Numbered from the stretch's first letter, positions 7,455 to 14,791 are shown. The stretch is DNA of 17,702 bases from UBA7803 sp041686955 (GCA_041686955.1 JAWLCV010000081.1:1-17702); one strand, 5' to 3'. Notes: a model not told the origin generated them from the sequence alone. Made by a program: numbers and translations.

Positions 7455-7976
7455 CCGCGAAAGTTCCTCAGACGGCATCTGCCGACGCCTTCGGCGATGC
7501 GTACGCATCGTGCTCTGCGCCCCGTGAGCCGGTGGCTCCACGAGCCCGAGCTGTGGCACCTGCACCGCCGCTCCGTGGCCGGCGCAACGTTCATCGGCTT
7601 GTTCTGCGCGTTTCTCCCGGTGCCGTTTCAGATGGTGATCGCGGCCCTGCTGGCGGTGGCATCGCGCTGCAATCTTCCCATCTCGGTGGTGCTGGTGTGG
7701 ATCACGAACCCGATCACCATGCCTCCCATGTTCTATTTCGCCTACCGGCTGGGAGCCTGGCTGCTCGACCGCCGCATCGAGGTCAGCACCATCGAGCTGA
7801 GCTGGAGCTGGCTGGCGGCCAACCTCCACGACATCGGCCTGCCCCTCCTGTTCGGATCACTGGTGTGCGGCTGGGTCGCCGGGGTCACCGGCATGGTGCT
7901 GGTGCGGGTCGCCTGGAGGTTTCACGTGATACGGCGCTGGCGGGTGCGGCAGGAGAGGCGGCGGGAGCGGGAGGCG
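7452..7976 (+). CDS. DUF2062 family membrane protein (3' end lost in the gap)
   Basis: This is a small inner-membrane protein of unknown function. It starts MPRKFLRRHLPTPSAMRTHR, typical of DUF2062, followed by LWHLHRRSVAGATFIGLFCA, FLPVPFQMVIAALLA and ITNPITMPPMFYFAYRLG, which are family hallmarks. Three or four membrane segments fit the hydrophobic stretches. 175 codons are visible, near the usual family length, and the Arg-rich tail (RRWRVRQERRRERE) suggests that only a few residues are lost in the N run. The ATG at 7452 lies inside the right arm of the second dyad and has no Shine-Dalgarno. If the second CATAAT (7439-7444) is the -10, the message would be nearly leaderless. Adjacency to comEC and lolCDE is, from general knowledge, common in related gammaproteobacteria. 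Confidence 0.88.
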
Positions 7977-8076
7977 NNNNNNNNNNNNNNNNNNNNNNNN
8001 NNNNNNNNNNNNNNNNNNNNNNNNNNNNNNNNNNNNNNNNNNNNNNNNNNNNNNNNNNNNNNNNNNNNNNNNNNNN
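7977..8076. other. Assembly gap (100 N)
   Basis: Exactly 100 N, a conventional placeholder for a gap of unknown size. It removes the 3' end of the DUF2062 gene from the left and the 3' end of lolE from the right. Open frames that cross it are artefacts. Confidence 0.99.
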
Positions 8077-9236
8077 GCCGAGATCAGGCACAGGGTTCCC
8101 GAGATCAGGCCGATGACCAGCAGATCGGAGGCCTGGACCACCGAGGGCACCTCCACGAAGTAGGTGCCTTCCAGCAGACGAAAGCCGAGCCAGCGCTCCG
8201 CTGCCGCCATGATCCCGCCGATGTGGCGGGCCACGAGAGCCCCCGCCGCCAGGCCCGCCACGATTCCCAGCGCGGAGATGACGAGCCCCTGCAGCAGAAA
8301 GATGCGCAGGATGGTGCCGTCGCGCGCGCCCATGGTGCGGAGGATGGCGATGTCCGCTCGTTTGTCGTTCACCGCCATGGACTGGCCGGAAACGATGTTG
8401 AACGCGGCCACCGCCACCACCATGAGAAGGATCAGGAACATGAGCAGCTTCTCCAGCCGGACCGCCTGAAACAGCTCGCCGTAGCTGTCGGTCCAGCTCG
8501 ACACCGACCATTCGGGGTGCGCCTGCGCCAGCCGCCCGGCCACGCCGGCCGCGGCGAGCGGGTCGCTCAGGGTCACCCGCAATCCGGCTGTGCCGAGGCG
8601 CTCGGGTGATGCGGGCAGCGACGCCATGGGCACCACCACCAGGGAGTAATCCAGTTCGGCCCCCACCTCGAACAGCCCGGTCAGCTCGTAGCGCAGAATG
8701 CGCGGGGTGACCCCGGACTCTCCCGGCTCGCTGATCACCAGAGCGAGGGTGTCGCCCGGAAACAGGCCCAGGTGCGCCGCCAGGGGGGCGCCCATGACCA
8801 GGCCCCGGTGGTGCCGCAGCGTTTCCTCGAGCGAACCGTACTGCATGGTCTCGCCCAGGGTGGTCATGGCGCCCACGGCGGATTCGTCGATGCCGTAAAC
8901 GGTCACCGGGTTCACGGCGCCCGCCGCCGTGACCATGCCGGCGCCGACGAAGAAGTTGTAGGCGGCGGTGACCCCGGGGCGGTCACGAAGCGCCGCCACC
9001 GCCGGATCGTCGGCCCGCAGGTTCTCGATCAGGAGGTGGGGCACGGCGCCGAGGATCCGCTTCTTCAGCTCCGCATCGAAACCGTTCATCACGCTGACGA
9101 CCACGGTCAGCACCAGCACGCCCAGGCTCAGGCCGGCCACCGAGACTCGGGTGATGAACGCGGCGAACTCGCGCCGGCGGGTCTGCAGGTAGCGCAGCGC
9201 TATCCACCACGCGACGCCGTCGCGCCGGGCGGTCAC
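8077..9236 (-). CDS. lolE: Lipoprotein-releasing ABC transporter permease LolE (C-terminus in the gap)
   Basis: This is a membrane subunit of LolCDE, which pulls mature lipoproteins from the inner membrane and hands them to LolA. About 386 residues are visible. The N-terminus (VAWWIALRYLQTRRREFAAF, then ITRVSVAGLSLGVLVLTVVV and SVMNGFDAELKKRILG) is diagnostic of LolC/LolE. A large periplasmic MacB-like domain follows. Three C-terminal membrane segments come next, including MFLILLMVVAVAAFNIVSG and DKRADIAILRTMGARDGTI. Family members are about 410-415 aa, so roughly 25 residues fall in the gap. The start is GTG at 9236, which forms GTGA with the lolD stop, implying translational coupling. I call it lolE because it is third in lolC-lolD-lolE order; LolC and LolE are hard to separate by sequence alone. 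Confidence 0.93.
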
Positions 9237-9943
9237 AGGATCCGCCCGTCCACGAGCCGCAGCACCCGATGCACGCTGCCGAGCAGACTCTCGTCGTGGG
9301 TGACGATGACGAAGCCGATGCCGCGCTCGTCGCTCAGGCGACACATCAGGCGGAACACCTGCTCCGCGTTCTCCCGGTCCAGGTTGCCCGTGGGCTCGTC
9401 CGCAAGCACCACCAGGGGCGACCCCACCAGCGCCCGGGCCACGGCCACCCGTTGCCGTTCGCCCCCCGACAGGGCAGCCGGCCGATGCGCGAGCCGGGGC
9501 CCCAATGCCACCGCCTGCAGCATCTCCCGAGCCTGCTCGCGGGCCGCCGCGGCGGGCACGCCGCCGAGCCGCAGCGGCATGGCCACGTTCTCCAGGGCGG
9601 AGAACTCGGGCAGCAGATGGTGCATCTGGTAGACGAAACCCATGTAGCGGTTCCGCAGCCGCGCGCGCTCCGCGGGTGAGGCGCCGGTCATGTCCTCGCC
9701 GCCCACCAGCACCGTGCCGGCATCGGGCTCGTCGAGTCCGGCGAGAATGTGCAGCAAGGTGCTCTTGCCCGACCCGGAGCGGCCGATGATGGCGACCCGC
9801 TCGCCCGCGGACACGGTCAGGTCCACCCCCCTGAGCACCTCCACCCGATCCGGCCCCTGGGCGTAGGATTTGAAGATGCCGTCGGCGGCGATGACCGAGT
9901 CGGCGGCGGGAACTCCCGGCTCCACGGCCCGCGGCTCACTCAT
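9233..9943 (-). CDS. lolD: Lipoprotein-releasing system ATP-binding protein LolD
   Basis: This is the ATPase of LolCDE, on the cytoplasmic face of the inner membrane. The 236 residues carry a full ABC set: Walker A GRSGSGKST (about 54-62), Q-loop VYQMHHLLPEFSALENVAMP, signature LSGGERQRVAVARAL, Walker B VVLADEPTGNLD and H-loop VIVTHD. The MHHLLPEFSALENVAMP stretch is typical of LolD rather than other MacB/FtsE-type ATPases. The ATG at 9943 overlaps the lolC stop by 8 bp and has no strong ribosome-binding site, consistent with coupled translation. The N-terminus is about 15 residues longer than in E. coli and rich in Ala/Pro/Glu. Confidence 0.97.
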   Translation of the reverse strand: MSEPRAVEPGVPAADSVIAADGIFKSYAQGPDRVEVLRGVDLTVSAGERVAIIGRSGSGKSTLLHILAGLDEPDAGTVLVGGEDMTGASPAERARLRNRYMGFVYQMHHLLPEFSALENVAMPLRLGGVPAAAAREQAREMLQAVALGPRLAHRPAALSGGERQRVAVARALVGSPLVVLADEPTGNLDRENAEQVFRLMCRLSDERGIGFVIVTHDESLLGSVHRVLRLVDGRIL

Positions 9944-11162
9944 GGGCGAGCACCCGCGACGGCGCCAGGGTGGCCGCCCGCCAAGCCGGATACACCGTGC
10001 TCAGCACGCACAGCGCGAGGGCCGTGAGGAGAATGCCGGTAAGGTCGGAAACGCGCACCTGAACCGGCAGATAGCTGACGAAGTACTGATTCATGAGATC
10101 GAGCTCCAGGGCCCCGGTGATCCATTCGTAGAGCGGCGGCAGGCCCAGCGCCAGCGCCGTGCCGAGGGCCGCGCCGAGGGCTATGCCCACCCCGCCCAGC
10201 AGGACACCGAGCAGCACGAACGCGCCGACGATGGTCCCGGTGCCGCCGCCCAGTGTCCGCAGGATGGCCACGTCGCCGCTGCGCTGGTTGACCACCATCA
10301 CCAGCGTGGAGACCAGGTTGAAGGCTGCCACGGCCACGAGAAAGGAGAGCAGCACGAACATGGTGCTCTTCTGCACGCCGATGGCGTGATACAGGTTGCC
10401 GTGGGTTCGCATCCAGCTCTGCGCCACCACGCGATCGCGGCCGAGCCGCGCCAGCGCCGACATCGCCACCTGGTTGGCGGCGAACAGATCGTCGAGACGT
10501 AGCTGATAGCCGTGGATCCGCTCGCCGAGACGGAACAGCTTCTGCGCGTCGGTCAGGTGCACGTAGACCGCGCGCGCGTCCACCTCCGATCGCGAACGCA
10601 GGATGCCGCTCACCCGGAAGCGCTTCTGCCGTGGAAACACGCCGGCGGGCGTGACGGTGGCGGCCGGCAGCACCACGGTCACGTCGTCGCCCACGCCCAC
10701 CCCCAGCTCGCGGGCCACGCCCGCACCCAGAACCGCCCGGTAGGCGCCGCCCTCGAGATCCGCCGGACCCTGCAGATGGCGCCGGTAATCCGATACCTGC
10801 GTGTACGCCTGCGGAAGGATTCCCGAGATCAACACGCCGCTCACCCGGTCGCTCACGGCGGCGAGGCCCGCGCCCTGAACGATGGGCGCCACGCCCCGCA
10901 CCCCGGCGATGTCCGCGAGCACCCGCTGATGGGCATCGCTCGGCGCCAGCGGCGAGCGGCCGAACACCGACACGTGGGGCAGCACGCCGAGCACCCGCTG
11001 CTCGAGCTCGCGCTCGAAGCCGTTGATCACCGAGACCACCACCACCAGCACGGCCACGCTGAGGGCGAGACCGCTCACCGCCACCAGGCTGATGAACGAA
11101 AGCGTGCTGCGGCGGGAGAACGCGTAACGTCCGCCCAGGGCGAGAACGACGGCTGAATTCAC
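9936..11162 (-). CDS. lolC: Lipoprotein-releasing ABC transporter permease LolC
   Basis: This is the first gene of the lolCDE operon: a 408-aa inner-membrane permease that contacts both the lipoprotein and LolA. The N-terminus (GGRYAFSRRSTLSFISLVAV, then SGLALSVAVLVVVVSVINGF) is the LolC/E signature, with the first membrane helix at about residues 22-45. A periplasmic domain follows, then three C-terminal helices, one within MFVLLSFLVAVAAFNLVSTL, with SGDVAILRTLGGGTGTI between helices. It ends in YPAWRAATLAPSRVLAHE, a typical FtsX-like permease tail. The start is GTG at 11162, about ten residues before the conserved GRY, as in homologues. AGGA lies 3 nt upstream, closer than ideal. A TGCTACCAT extended -10 lies upstream. 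Confidence 0.95.
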   Translation of the reverse strand: MNSAVVLALGGRYAFSRRSTLSFISLVAVSGLALSVAVLVVVVSVINGFERELEQRVLGVLPHVSVFGRSPLAPSDAHQRVLADIAGVRGVAPIVQGAGLAAVSDRVSGVLISGILPQAYTQVSDYRRHLQGPADLEGGAYRAVLGAGVARELGVGVGDDVTVVLPAATVTPAGVFPRQKRFRVSGILRSRSEVDARAVYVHLTDAQKLFRLGERIHGYQLRLDDLFAANQVAMSALARLGRDRVVAQSWMRTHGNLYHAIGVQKSTMFVLLSFLVAVAAFNLVSTLVMVVNQRSGDVAILRTLGGGTGTIVGAFVLLGVLLGGVGIALGAALGTALALGLPPLYEWITGALELDLMNQYFVSYLPVQVRVSDLTGILLTALALCVLSTVYPAWRAATLAPSRVLAHE

Positions 11163-11190
11163 GAATCCTACGACACGCGACGAAGGCGCG

Positions 11191-11199
11191 ATGGTAGCA
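11191..11199 (-). promoter_or_regulatory. Possible extended -10 promoter of lolCDE
   Basis: On the minus strand TGCTACCAT (11199-11191) is a TG-N-TAnnnT extended -10. It would start transcription near 11184, giving a leader of about 22 nt before the lolC GTG. No clear -35 is present. It lies in the 113-bp region between nqrM and lolC, downstream of the stem-loop that may end the nqrM transcript. Confidence 0.4.
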
Positions 11200-11250
11200 C
11201 GATGCCCGAGCCCTACAGCGGGGTGATCCGGACGTGCAGAACGACGCCGC

Positions 11251-11273
11251 CCTCGGCCGGGTGCGGGCCGGGG
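11251..11273 (-). terminator. GC-rich stem-loop just after nqrM
   Basis: CGGCC (11254-11258) and GGCCG (11266-11270) pair around a 7-nt loop, and two more G-C pairs extend the stem past one mismatch. It begins 2 nt after the nqrM stop codon. There is no T-tract, so it could be a GC-type terminator or a 3'-end stabiliser. Confidence 0.4.
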
Positions 11274-11275
11274 CG

Positions 11276-11518
11276 CTACAGGGTGCGGGTGTGCTTGCGC
11301 TGGGACGTGGCGGCAGCGTCACGGCCGAGCTCGGCGGCCTCGCCGGCCTCGACGCTGGCAGCGCTCGTGCACGCCTGGGGATTGCCGCCGCAGAGCTCGC
11401 AGGTGGAACCCACGCCGCCGCAGCTTCCGGCGATGGGCTTGCGGCCGGCCATCACCCCGATGGACATGCCCGCGACGATGACGAGCATGAAGAAGAAGGC
11501 CAGTAGCACGGTCGTCAT
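11276..11518 (-). CDS. nqrM: Na+-NQR maturation protein NqrM (DUF539)
   Basis: NqrM helps assemble the sodium-pumping NADH:quinone oxidoreductase, probably by supplying iron for the Cys-bound Fe site between NqrD and NqrE. The 80-aa protein has one N-terminal membrane helix (residues about 3-24, ending GMSIGVMAG), then RKPIAGSCGG and a cysteine cluster with Cys33, Cys40, Cys43 and Cys50. Four cysteines after a single helix are the family's hallmark. The ATG at 11518 has only a weak purine-rich site (GAGAG, 6-7 nt upstream). It lies 52 bp downstream of apbE on the same strand, the usual apbE-nqrM order. The tail after residue 52 is low-complexity Ala/Glu and variable in the family. Confidence 0.9.
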   Translation of the reverse strand: MTTVLLAFFFMLVIVAGMSIGVMAGRKPIAGSCGGVGSTCELCGGNPQACTSAASVEAGEAAELGRDAAATSQRKHTRTL

Positions 11519-11570
11519 GATCAGCTCTCGCGTGTACCTCTGACGATGGCTGGGTCCGCCGGCCGATCCG

Positions 11571-12605
11571 TCAGTCGATCAGCACGGACTCGAAGGCATC
11601 AGTATAACGCTCCTCGAGGCCGTTTTCTCCCCGGACGATGAGCATCACAGCCAACCCGTGGCGCCGGGCGAACTCGAGCCCCTCGTCGGGGCCGAGGACC
11701 GTCAGGAGGGTGGCGTAGCCGTCGGCCCACATGGCGGACGGGTGCAGCACCGTCACCGACGCGAGGCCGTGTTGAACGGGATAGCCGGTGCGGGGATCGA
11801 CGGTGTGGGAGTAGCGCTGCCCCGCCTCCATCAGAAAGTTCCGGTAGTCGCCGGAGGTGGCGGCGGCGCCGTCCGCGAGCCGGATCACGCGCTGGACGGC
11901 GCCCTGACGCGTCGGGTCCGGAACCTCGATGCCGATGCGCCAGGGGCCGTCCGCGGGGCTCGAACCGGTGCCCTTCACCTCCCCGCCGATGTCCACCAGG
12001 GTGGCGTCGCAGCCGGCTTCGCCGAGCCGCCCGGCCACCCGGTCGACGCCGTACCCCTTGGCGATGGCGGAAAGGTCCACGTACAGATCAGCGTTCTTGC
12101 GCAACCGGGGCGGATCGCTCTCCACCTCCAGGCTGCGGTAGCCGACCCGTTCCCGGGCCGCTGCCACGGCCTCCGGAGACGGCACGTGATCCACGTCCTC
12201 CGGACCGAAGCCCCACAGGTTCACCAGGGGTCCCACGGTGACGTCGAAGGCCCCCTCGGACTCGCGGCTGAGCACCAGGGCGGCGGACACCACCTCCGCA
12301 AGCTGCTCGGTCACCGGAAACCAGGTCCCGGGCGGTGCGCTGTTGAACCGCGACAACGTGGATTCGGGCAGGTAGGTGGACATCTGGTCATTAACCGACG
12401 CCAGCTCGTCCTCGATGAGATCGGCGACGTCGCCGGGGCAGCGTGCGGTGACGCGGTAGTAGGTGCCCATGGTCTCGCCGCCGTAGCGCCGGTACTCGGG
12501 AGACCCGTCGCAGCCTGCGAGCGCGGCGATCAGCAGCGCCACCGCCCACCTACCCGGACGACGGAAACCCGACGGGTTCGGCTCGATTCCACGCCGGTGG
12601 CTCAT
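11571..12605 (-). CDS. apbE: FAD:protein FMN transferase ApbE (lipoprotein)
   Basis: This enzyme attaches FMN from FAD to threonines of flavoproteins such as NqrB, NqrC and RnfD/G on the periplasmic side. The 344 residues begin with a lipoprotein signal ending in the lipobox LAGC (Cys32). Then follow GETMGTYYRVTA, ASVNDQMSTYLPESTLSRFN, GAFDVTVGPLVNLWGFG, DLSAIAKGYGVDRV, DIGGEVKGTG, AAATSGDYRNF and YSHTVDPRTGYPV, the conserved ApbE blocks in the expected order. The AxADGYATLL-type Mg-binding segment (MWADGYATLL) lies near the C-terminus. The ATG at 12605 provides the positively charged n-region of the signal peptide, though AGAGG sits only 2 nt upstream. Its pairing with nqrM indicates Na+-NQR as the main client. 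The nqr genes themselves are not adjacent. Confidence 0.96.
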   Translation of the reverse strand: MSHRRGIEPNPSGFRRPGRWAVALLIAALAGCDGSPEYRRYGGETMGTYYRVTARCPGDVADLIEDELASVNDQMSTYLPESTLSRFNSAPPGTWFPVTEQLAEVVSAALVLSRESEGAFDVTVGPLVNLWGFGPEDVDHVPSPEAVAAARERVGYRSLEVESDPPRLRKNADLYVDLSAIAKGYGVDRVAGRLGEAGCDATLVDIGGEVKGTGSSPADGPWRIGIEVPDPTRQGAVQRVIRLADGAAATSGDYRNFLMEAGQRYSHTVDPRTGYPVQHGLASVTVLHPSAMWADGYATLLTVLGPDEGLEFARRHGLAVMLIVRGENGLEERYTDAFESVLID

Positions 12606-12640
12606 CGCCTCTTACACAAGCCCCACAATCGAAGACGCGC

Positions 12641-12649
12641 ACCATACCA
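12641..12649 (-). promoter_or_regulatory. Possible extended -10 promoter of apbE
   Basis: On the minus strand TGGTATGGT (12649-12641) fits a TG-N-TAnnnT extended -10 and would start transcription near 12634, about 28 nt before the apbE ATG. No -35 is recognisable. The CRP-like site at 12657-12672 would be centred about 30 bp upstream of the start. Confidence 0.3.
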
Positions 12650-12656
12650 TCAAGTT

Positions 12657-12672
12657 TGTGAACTGGCGCACA
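12657..12672. promoter_or_regulatory. CRP/Vfr-like binding site between apbE and a divergent operon
   Basis: TGTGA-N6-GCACA matches the CRP consensus TGTGA-N6-TCACA at 9 of 10 specified positions, and AATT follows on the right as in strong sites. It lies in the 132-bp region between two divergent genes. A single match of this length can occur by chance. Confidence 0.4.
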
Positions 12673-12737
12673 ATTGGGTTCGACAACGACAGGGCACACC
12701 GCTCGGCGGATGGCCCGGGAAACCAAGGAGTCAGATA

Positions 12738-12950
12738 GTGAAGAGCCTCAGCTTGTACGCGCGAGCCGAGGTCGTTCCGGCATTGCAGGTCCGGCCGGCG
12801 ACGCCGCCCGAACCCGCGGCCGGACGGACCGGCCCACGGCTGCGATTCGACACGCGGGTTACCCGTTCCAGCCGCTTTCCCGTGGAGCAGGCCCTGGCTC
12901 GGGGGCCGGAGCCCTCGGGGCTCGGACTGATCCTCGATATCGAGGTGTAA
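12738..12950 (+). CDS. Small hypothetical protein (70 aa), first gene of a three-gene cluster
   Basis: I do not recognise this protein. It begins (V/M)KSLSLYARAEVVPALQV, has a Pro/Ala/Arg-rich middle and ends GLGLILDIEV. No signal peptide, membrane helix or cysteine motif is visible. The main support is its start: AAGGAG (12725-12730) lies 7 nt before the GTG at 12738, among the best ribosome-binding sites in this window. Third positions are GC-biased. Its TAA overlaps an in-frame ATG of the downstream phosphatase gene (TAATG at 12948-12952), so the two may be translationally coupled. It is probably cytosolic and basic. Function unknown. Confidence 0.65.
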   Translation: MKSLSLYARAEVVPALQVRPATPPEPAAGRTGPRLRFDTRVTRSSRFPVEQALARGPEPSGLGLILDIEV

Positions 12951-13012
12951 TGGCCGAAATCGGGGCCGCGCCGCAACCCGACGCGGTTCCCCGTGGTAAG
13001 GTTGCCCGCTGT

Positions 13013-13615
13013 ATGGCAAACCTGTTGCTACTTCGGCACGGCCAGATCAAGGCCAATCGGCAAGGGCGCTGGCACGGCTCCACCGACAGTCCGCTCACGT
13101 GGCGCGGCCGCCGCCAGGCCAAGCGCACGGCGCGGCACATCCAGATCACCCAGCCGCCGGTCCGGGCCGTCTACTCGAGCCCGCTGGCACGGTGCCGGGA
13201 CACGGCGGAGATCGTGGCCGAGCGCCTCGGCCTCGAGGTGGAAGTCCATCCGGAACTCCGGGAGTACGCCATCGGCGAGTGGGAAAACTGCACCTTCCGG
13301 GAACTGGCCGTCCGTTACCAGTTCGTGGAGCTCGCCACCGACGACCACGATTTCGCGCCGCCCGGCGGCGAGACCCTGCGCCAGGTCGCGGAGCGCGTGG
13401 TGCTGGCGTTCCAGGAGATTCACCACCGCCACCAGGACGACGAGCGCGTGCTGGTGGTGAGCCACGGCGCCGCCATGGCGGTGGCCCTGGGCGCCCTGCT
13501 CGAGCGCAACCCGGGACGCTGGACCAACTACCACTTCGCCAACTGCAGCCTCACCGAGCTAGTGCTCGAGCCCTCCCCTTACGTAAACTTCTTCAATCTG
13601 ACCCACCATCTCTGA
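13013..13615 (+). CDS. Histidine phosphatase family protein (phosphoglycerate mutase-like)
   Basis: This is a probable cytoplasmic phosphatase using a phosphohistidine intermediate; its substrate cannot be read from sequence. The 200 residues start MANLLLLRHGQIKANRQGRW. The catalytic His is His9 in the RHG motif. YSSPLARCRDTAEI supplies the second arginine, EYAIGEWEN contains the acid, PPGGET is the usual loop, and VVSHGAAM carries the second histidine. All active-site residues are present. The ATG at 13013 gives the normal family start, with AAGG about 11 nt upstream. An in-frame ATG at 12950 overlaps the previous stop and would add 21 residues of less gene-like composition. The gene for an enoyl-CoA hydratase follows after 10 bp. 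Names such as CobC or GpmB would be over-calls. Confidence 0.9.
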   Translation: MANLLLLRHGQIKANRQGRWHGSTDSPLTWRGRRQAKRTARHIQITQPPVRAVYSSPLARCRDTAEIVAERLGLEVEVHPELREYAIGEWENCTFRELAVRYQFVELATDDHDFAPPGGETLRQVAERVVLAFQEIHHRHQDDERVLVVSHGAAMAVALGALLERNPGRWTNYHFANCSLTELVLEPSPYVNFFNLTHHL

Positions 13616-13625
13616 GGGAGCCGCC

Positions 13626-14396
13626 GTGCCCGAATTCTGCAGCGTCGAGAAAGAGGATCACCTGTTCGTCGTCACCCTGGAGCGCCCGGAGCGGCTGAAC
13701 GCCCTGCATCCTCCCGCCAACGCCGAACTCGGCGAGGTGTTCGACGAGTTCGCGGCCGACGACGAGATGTGGGTGGCCATCATCACCGGCCGCGGCCGCG
13801 GCTTCAGCGCCGGCAACGACCTGCGTTACCAGGCCGAAGGCGGTCAGCGGGTACCCATGCCGCGGGGCTTCGGCGGGCTGACCTCCCGATTCGACCTCAC
13901 CAAGCCGGTGATCGCCGCGGTGAACGGTGTAGCCATGGGAGGCGGCTTCGAGATCGCGCTGGCCTGCGACCTCATCATCGCATCGGAGAATGCCACCTTC
14001 GCCCTGCCCGAGCCGAAGGTGGGGCTGGCCGCCCTGGCGGGCGGTCTGCACCGCCTGCCGCGGCAGATCGGCGTGAAGCGCGCTCTGGGGATGATCCTCA
14101 CCGGACGACACGTCTCCGCCCGCGAGGGGCTGGAGCTGGGGTTCGTCAACGAGGTGACGGCGCCTGACGAGCTCATGGCCGTGGCGCGGCGCTGGGCCCG
14201 GGAAATCTGCGAAGCGGCGCCGCTGTCGGTGCGGGCGAGCAAGGACGTGGTCTATCGCGGCCTCGACACCGCTTCCCTTCAGGAGGCCATGGCGGCCCAG
14301 TACGACTCGGTGCGGGCCATGGTGGCCAGCGAAGACTTCATCGAGGGCCCCAAAGCCTTCGCCGAGAAGCGCAGGCCCGACTGGAAGGGGCGTTGA
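13626..14396 (+). CDS. Enoyl-CoA hydratase/isomerase (crotonase) family protein
   Basis: This 256-aa crotonase-fold enzyme is likely to hydrate an enoyl-CoA, as in fatty-acid, amino-acid or carnitine-type pathways. The oxyanion hole is formed by GFSAGNDL (59-66) and AMGGG (103-107). Both glutamates of classical hydratases are present: Glu109 in GGGFEIALACD and Glu129 in FALPEPKVGL. The tail ends FAEKRRPDWKGR, the usual C-terminal motif. The sequence FALPEPKVGLAALAGGLHRL resembles the CaiD-like branch. The start is GTG at 13626, with GAGGGAG (13614-13620) 5 nt upstream overlapping the previous stop. It is probably co-transcribed with the phosphatase. No acyl-CoA ligase or dehydrogenase lies nearby, so the substrate is open. 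Confidence 0.93.
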   Translation: MPEFCSVEKEDHLFVVTLERPERLNALHPPANAELGEVFDEFAADDEMWVAIITGRGRGFSAGNDLRYQAEGGQRVPMPRGFGGLTSRFDLTKPVIAAVNGVAMGGGFEIALACDLIIASENATFALPEPKVGLAALAGGLHRLPRQIGVKRALGMILTGRHVSAREGLELGFVNEVTAPDELMAVARRWAREICEAAPLSVRASKDVVYRGLDTASLQEAMAAQYDSVRAMVASEDFIEGPKAFAEKRRPDWKGR

Positions 14397-14397
14397 C

Positions 14398-14418
14398 GGC
14401 GCGGCTCACGCCCGCGCC
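14398..14418. terminator. GC-only stem-loop at a convergent gene junction
   Basis: GGCGCGG (14398-14404) and CCGCGCC (14412-14418) form a perfect 7-bp stem with a 7-nt loop. It starts 2 nt after the stop of the enoyl-CoA hydratase gene and contains the stop of the convergent small gene. No T-tract is present. It may act as a bidirectional terminator. Confidence 0.45.
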
Positions 14419-14600
14419 AGCAACTGGGCGGTGCCCACCGCATCGGCCACCACGGCCACGGCCAGGCACACGTCATCGAGGGTTTCCTGCTCACCACGCA
14501 CCGCCATCTCGGCGATGATCTCGACCCGTGGAATGGCCACGTGGAGAAGATCCGGCGTGAGGGCGAATTGTTCGGGGTAGTACTTTGCTGCTGGATTCAT
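14406..14600 (-). CDS. Small hypothetical protein (64 aa)
   Basis: I do not recognise this protein. It starts MNPAAKYYPEQFALTPDLLH and ends VADAVGTAQLLARA. The middle is acidic and probably helical (RVEIIAEMAVRGEQETLDDV), followed by an Ala/Val-rich stretch with a single Cys45 that is too short and polar to be a confident membrane helix. The ATG at 14600 has AAGG about 9-10 nt upstream. The frame opens further upstream, but that part has no good start signal. It converges on the enoyl-CoA hydratase gene and diverges from the MFS gene, so it is a single-gene unit. Confidence 0.6.
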   Translation of the reverse strand: MNPAAKYYPEQFALTPDLLHVAIPRVEIIAEMAVRGEQETLDDVCLAVAVVADAVGTAQLLARA

Positions 14601-14756
14601 ACGACAACGCCTTGATGAGTTCCGAGCGGCGACGGCCGCAAGGGTCGAATCAGGTTCCGTGCCAGCTTCCGAACTGGCCCGCAACTACCTGTTTCGCCTA
14701 TGTTTTTTGAGGAACGCCGCGACCTCGGGCAACCACGACCCGGTGCCGCGGGAAGG

Positions 14757-14762
14757 TACAAT
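14757..14762 (+). promoter_or_regulatory. Possible -10 element of the MFS gene
   Basis: TACAAT within GGTACAAT resembles the -10 of the PilZ promoter at 3767-3772. A start near 14769 would leave a leader of about 23 nt. No -35 is evident. A small hairpin, CCGGG-TCT-CCCGG (14771-14783), occupies the place where a Shine-Dalgarno would be expected. Confidence 0.35.
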
Positions 14763-14791
14763 CTGACGCTCCGGGTCTCCCGGGCCGGGCC

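Noticed and set aside
7857..8076. Continuation of the lolE frame through the N run to 7857
   Set aside because: The frame crosses 100 unknown bases and enters the antisense of DUF2062. The join is meaningless.
9237..9344. An upstream start for lolE at 9344
   Set aside because: The extra 36 residues are an Arg-rich translation inside lolD in another frame. GTG 9236, overlapping the lolD stop, fits the LolE N-terminus.
14656..14673. Imperfect inverted repeat GCCAG-N8-CTGGC with a T6 run about 30 nt later, considered as a terminator or riboswitch
   Set aside because: The stem is only 5 bp with mismatches inside, the T run is too far away, and no known riboswitch core motif is present.
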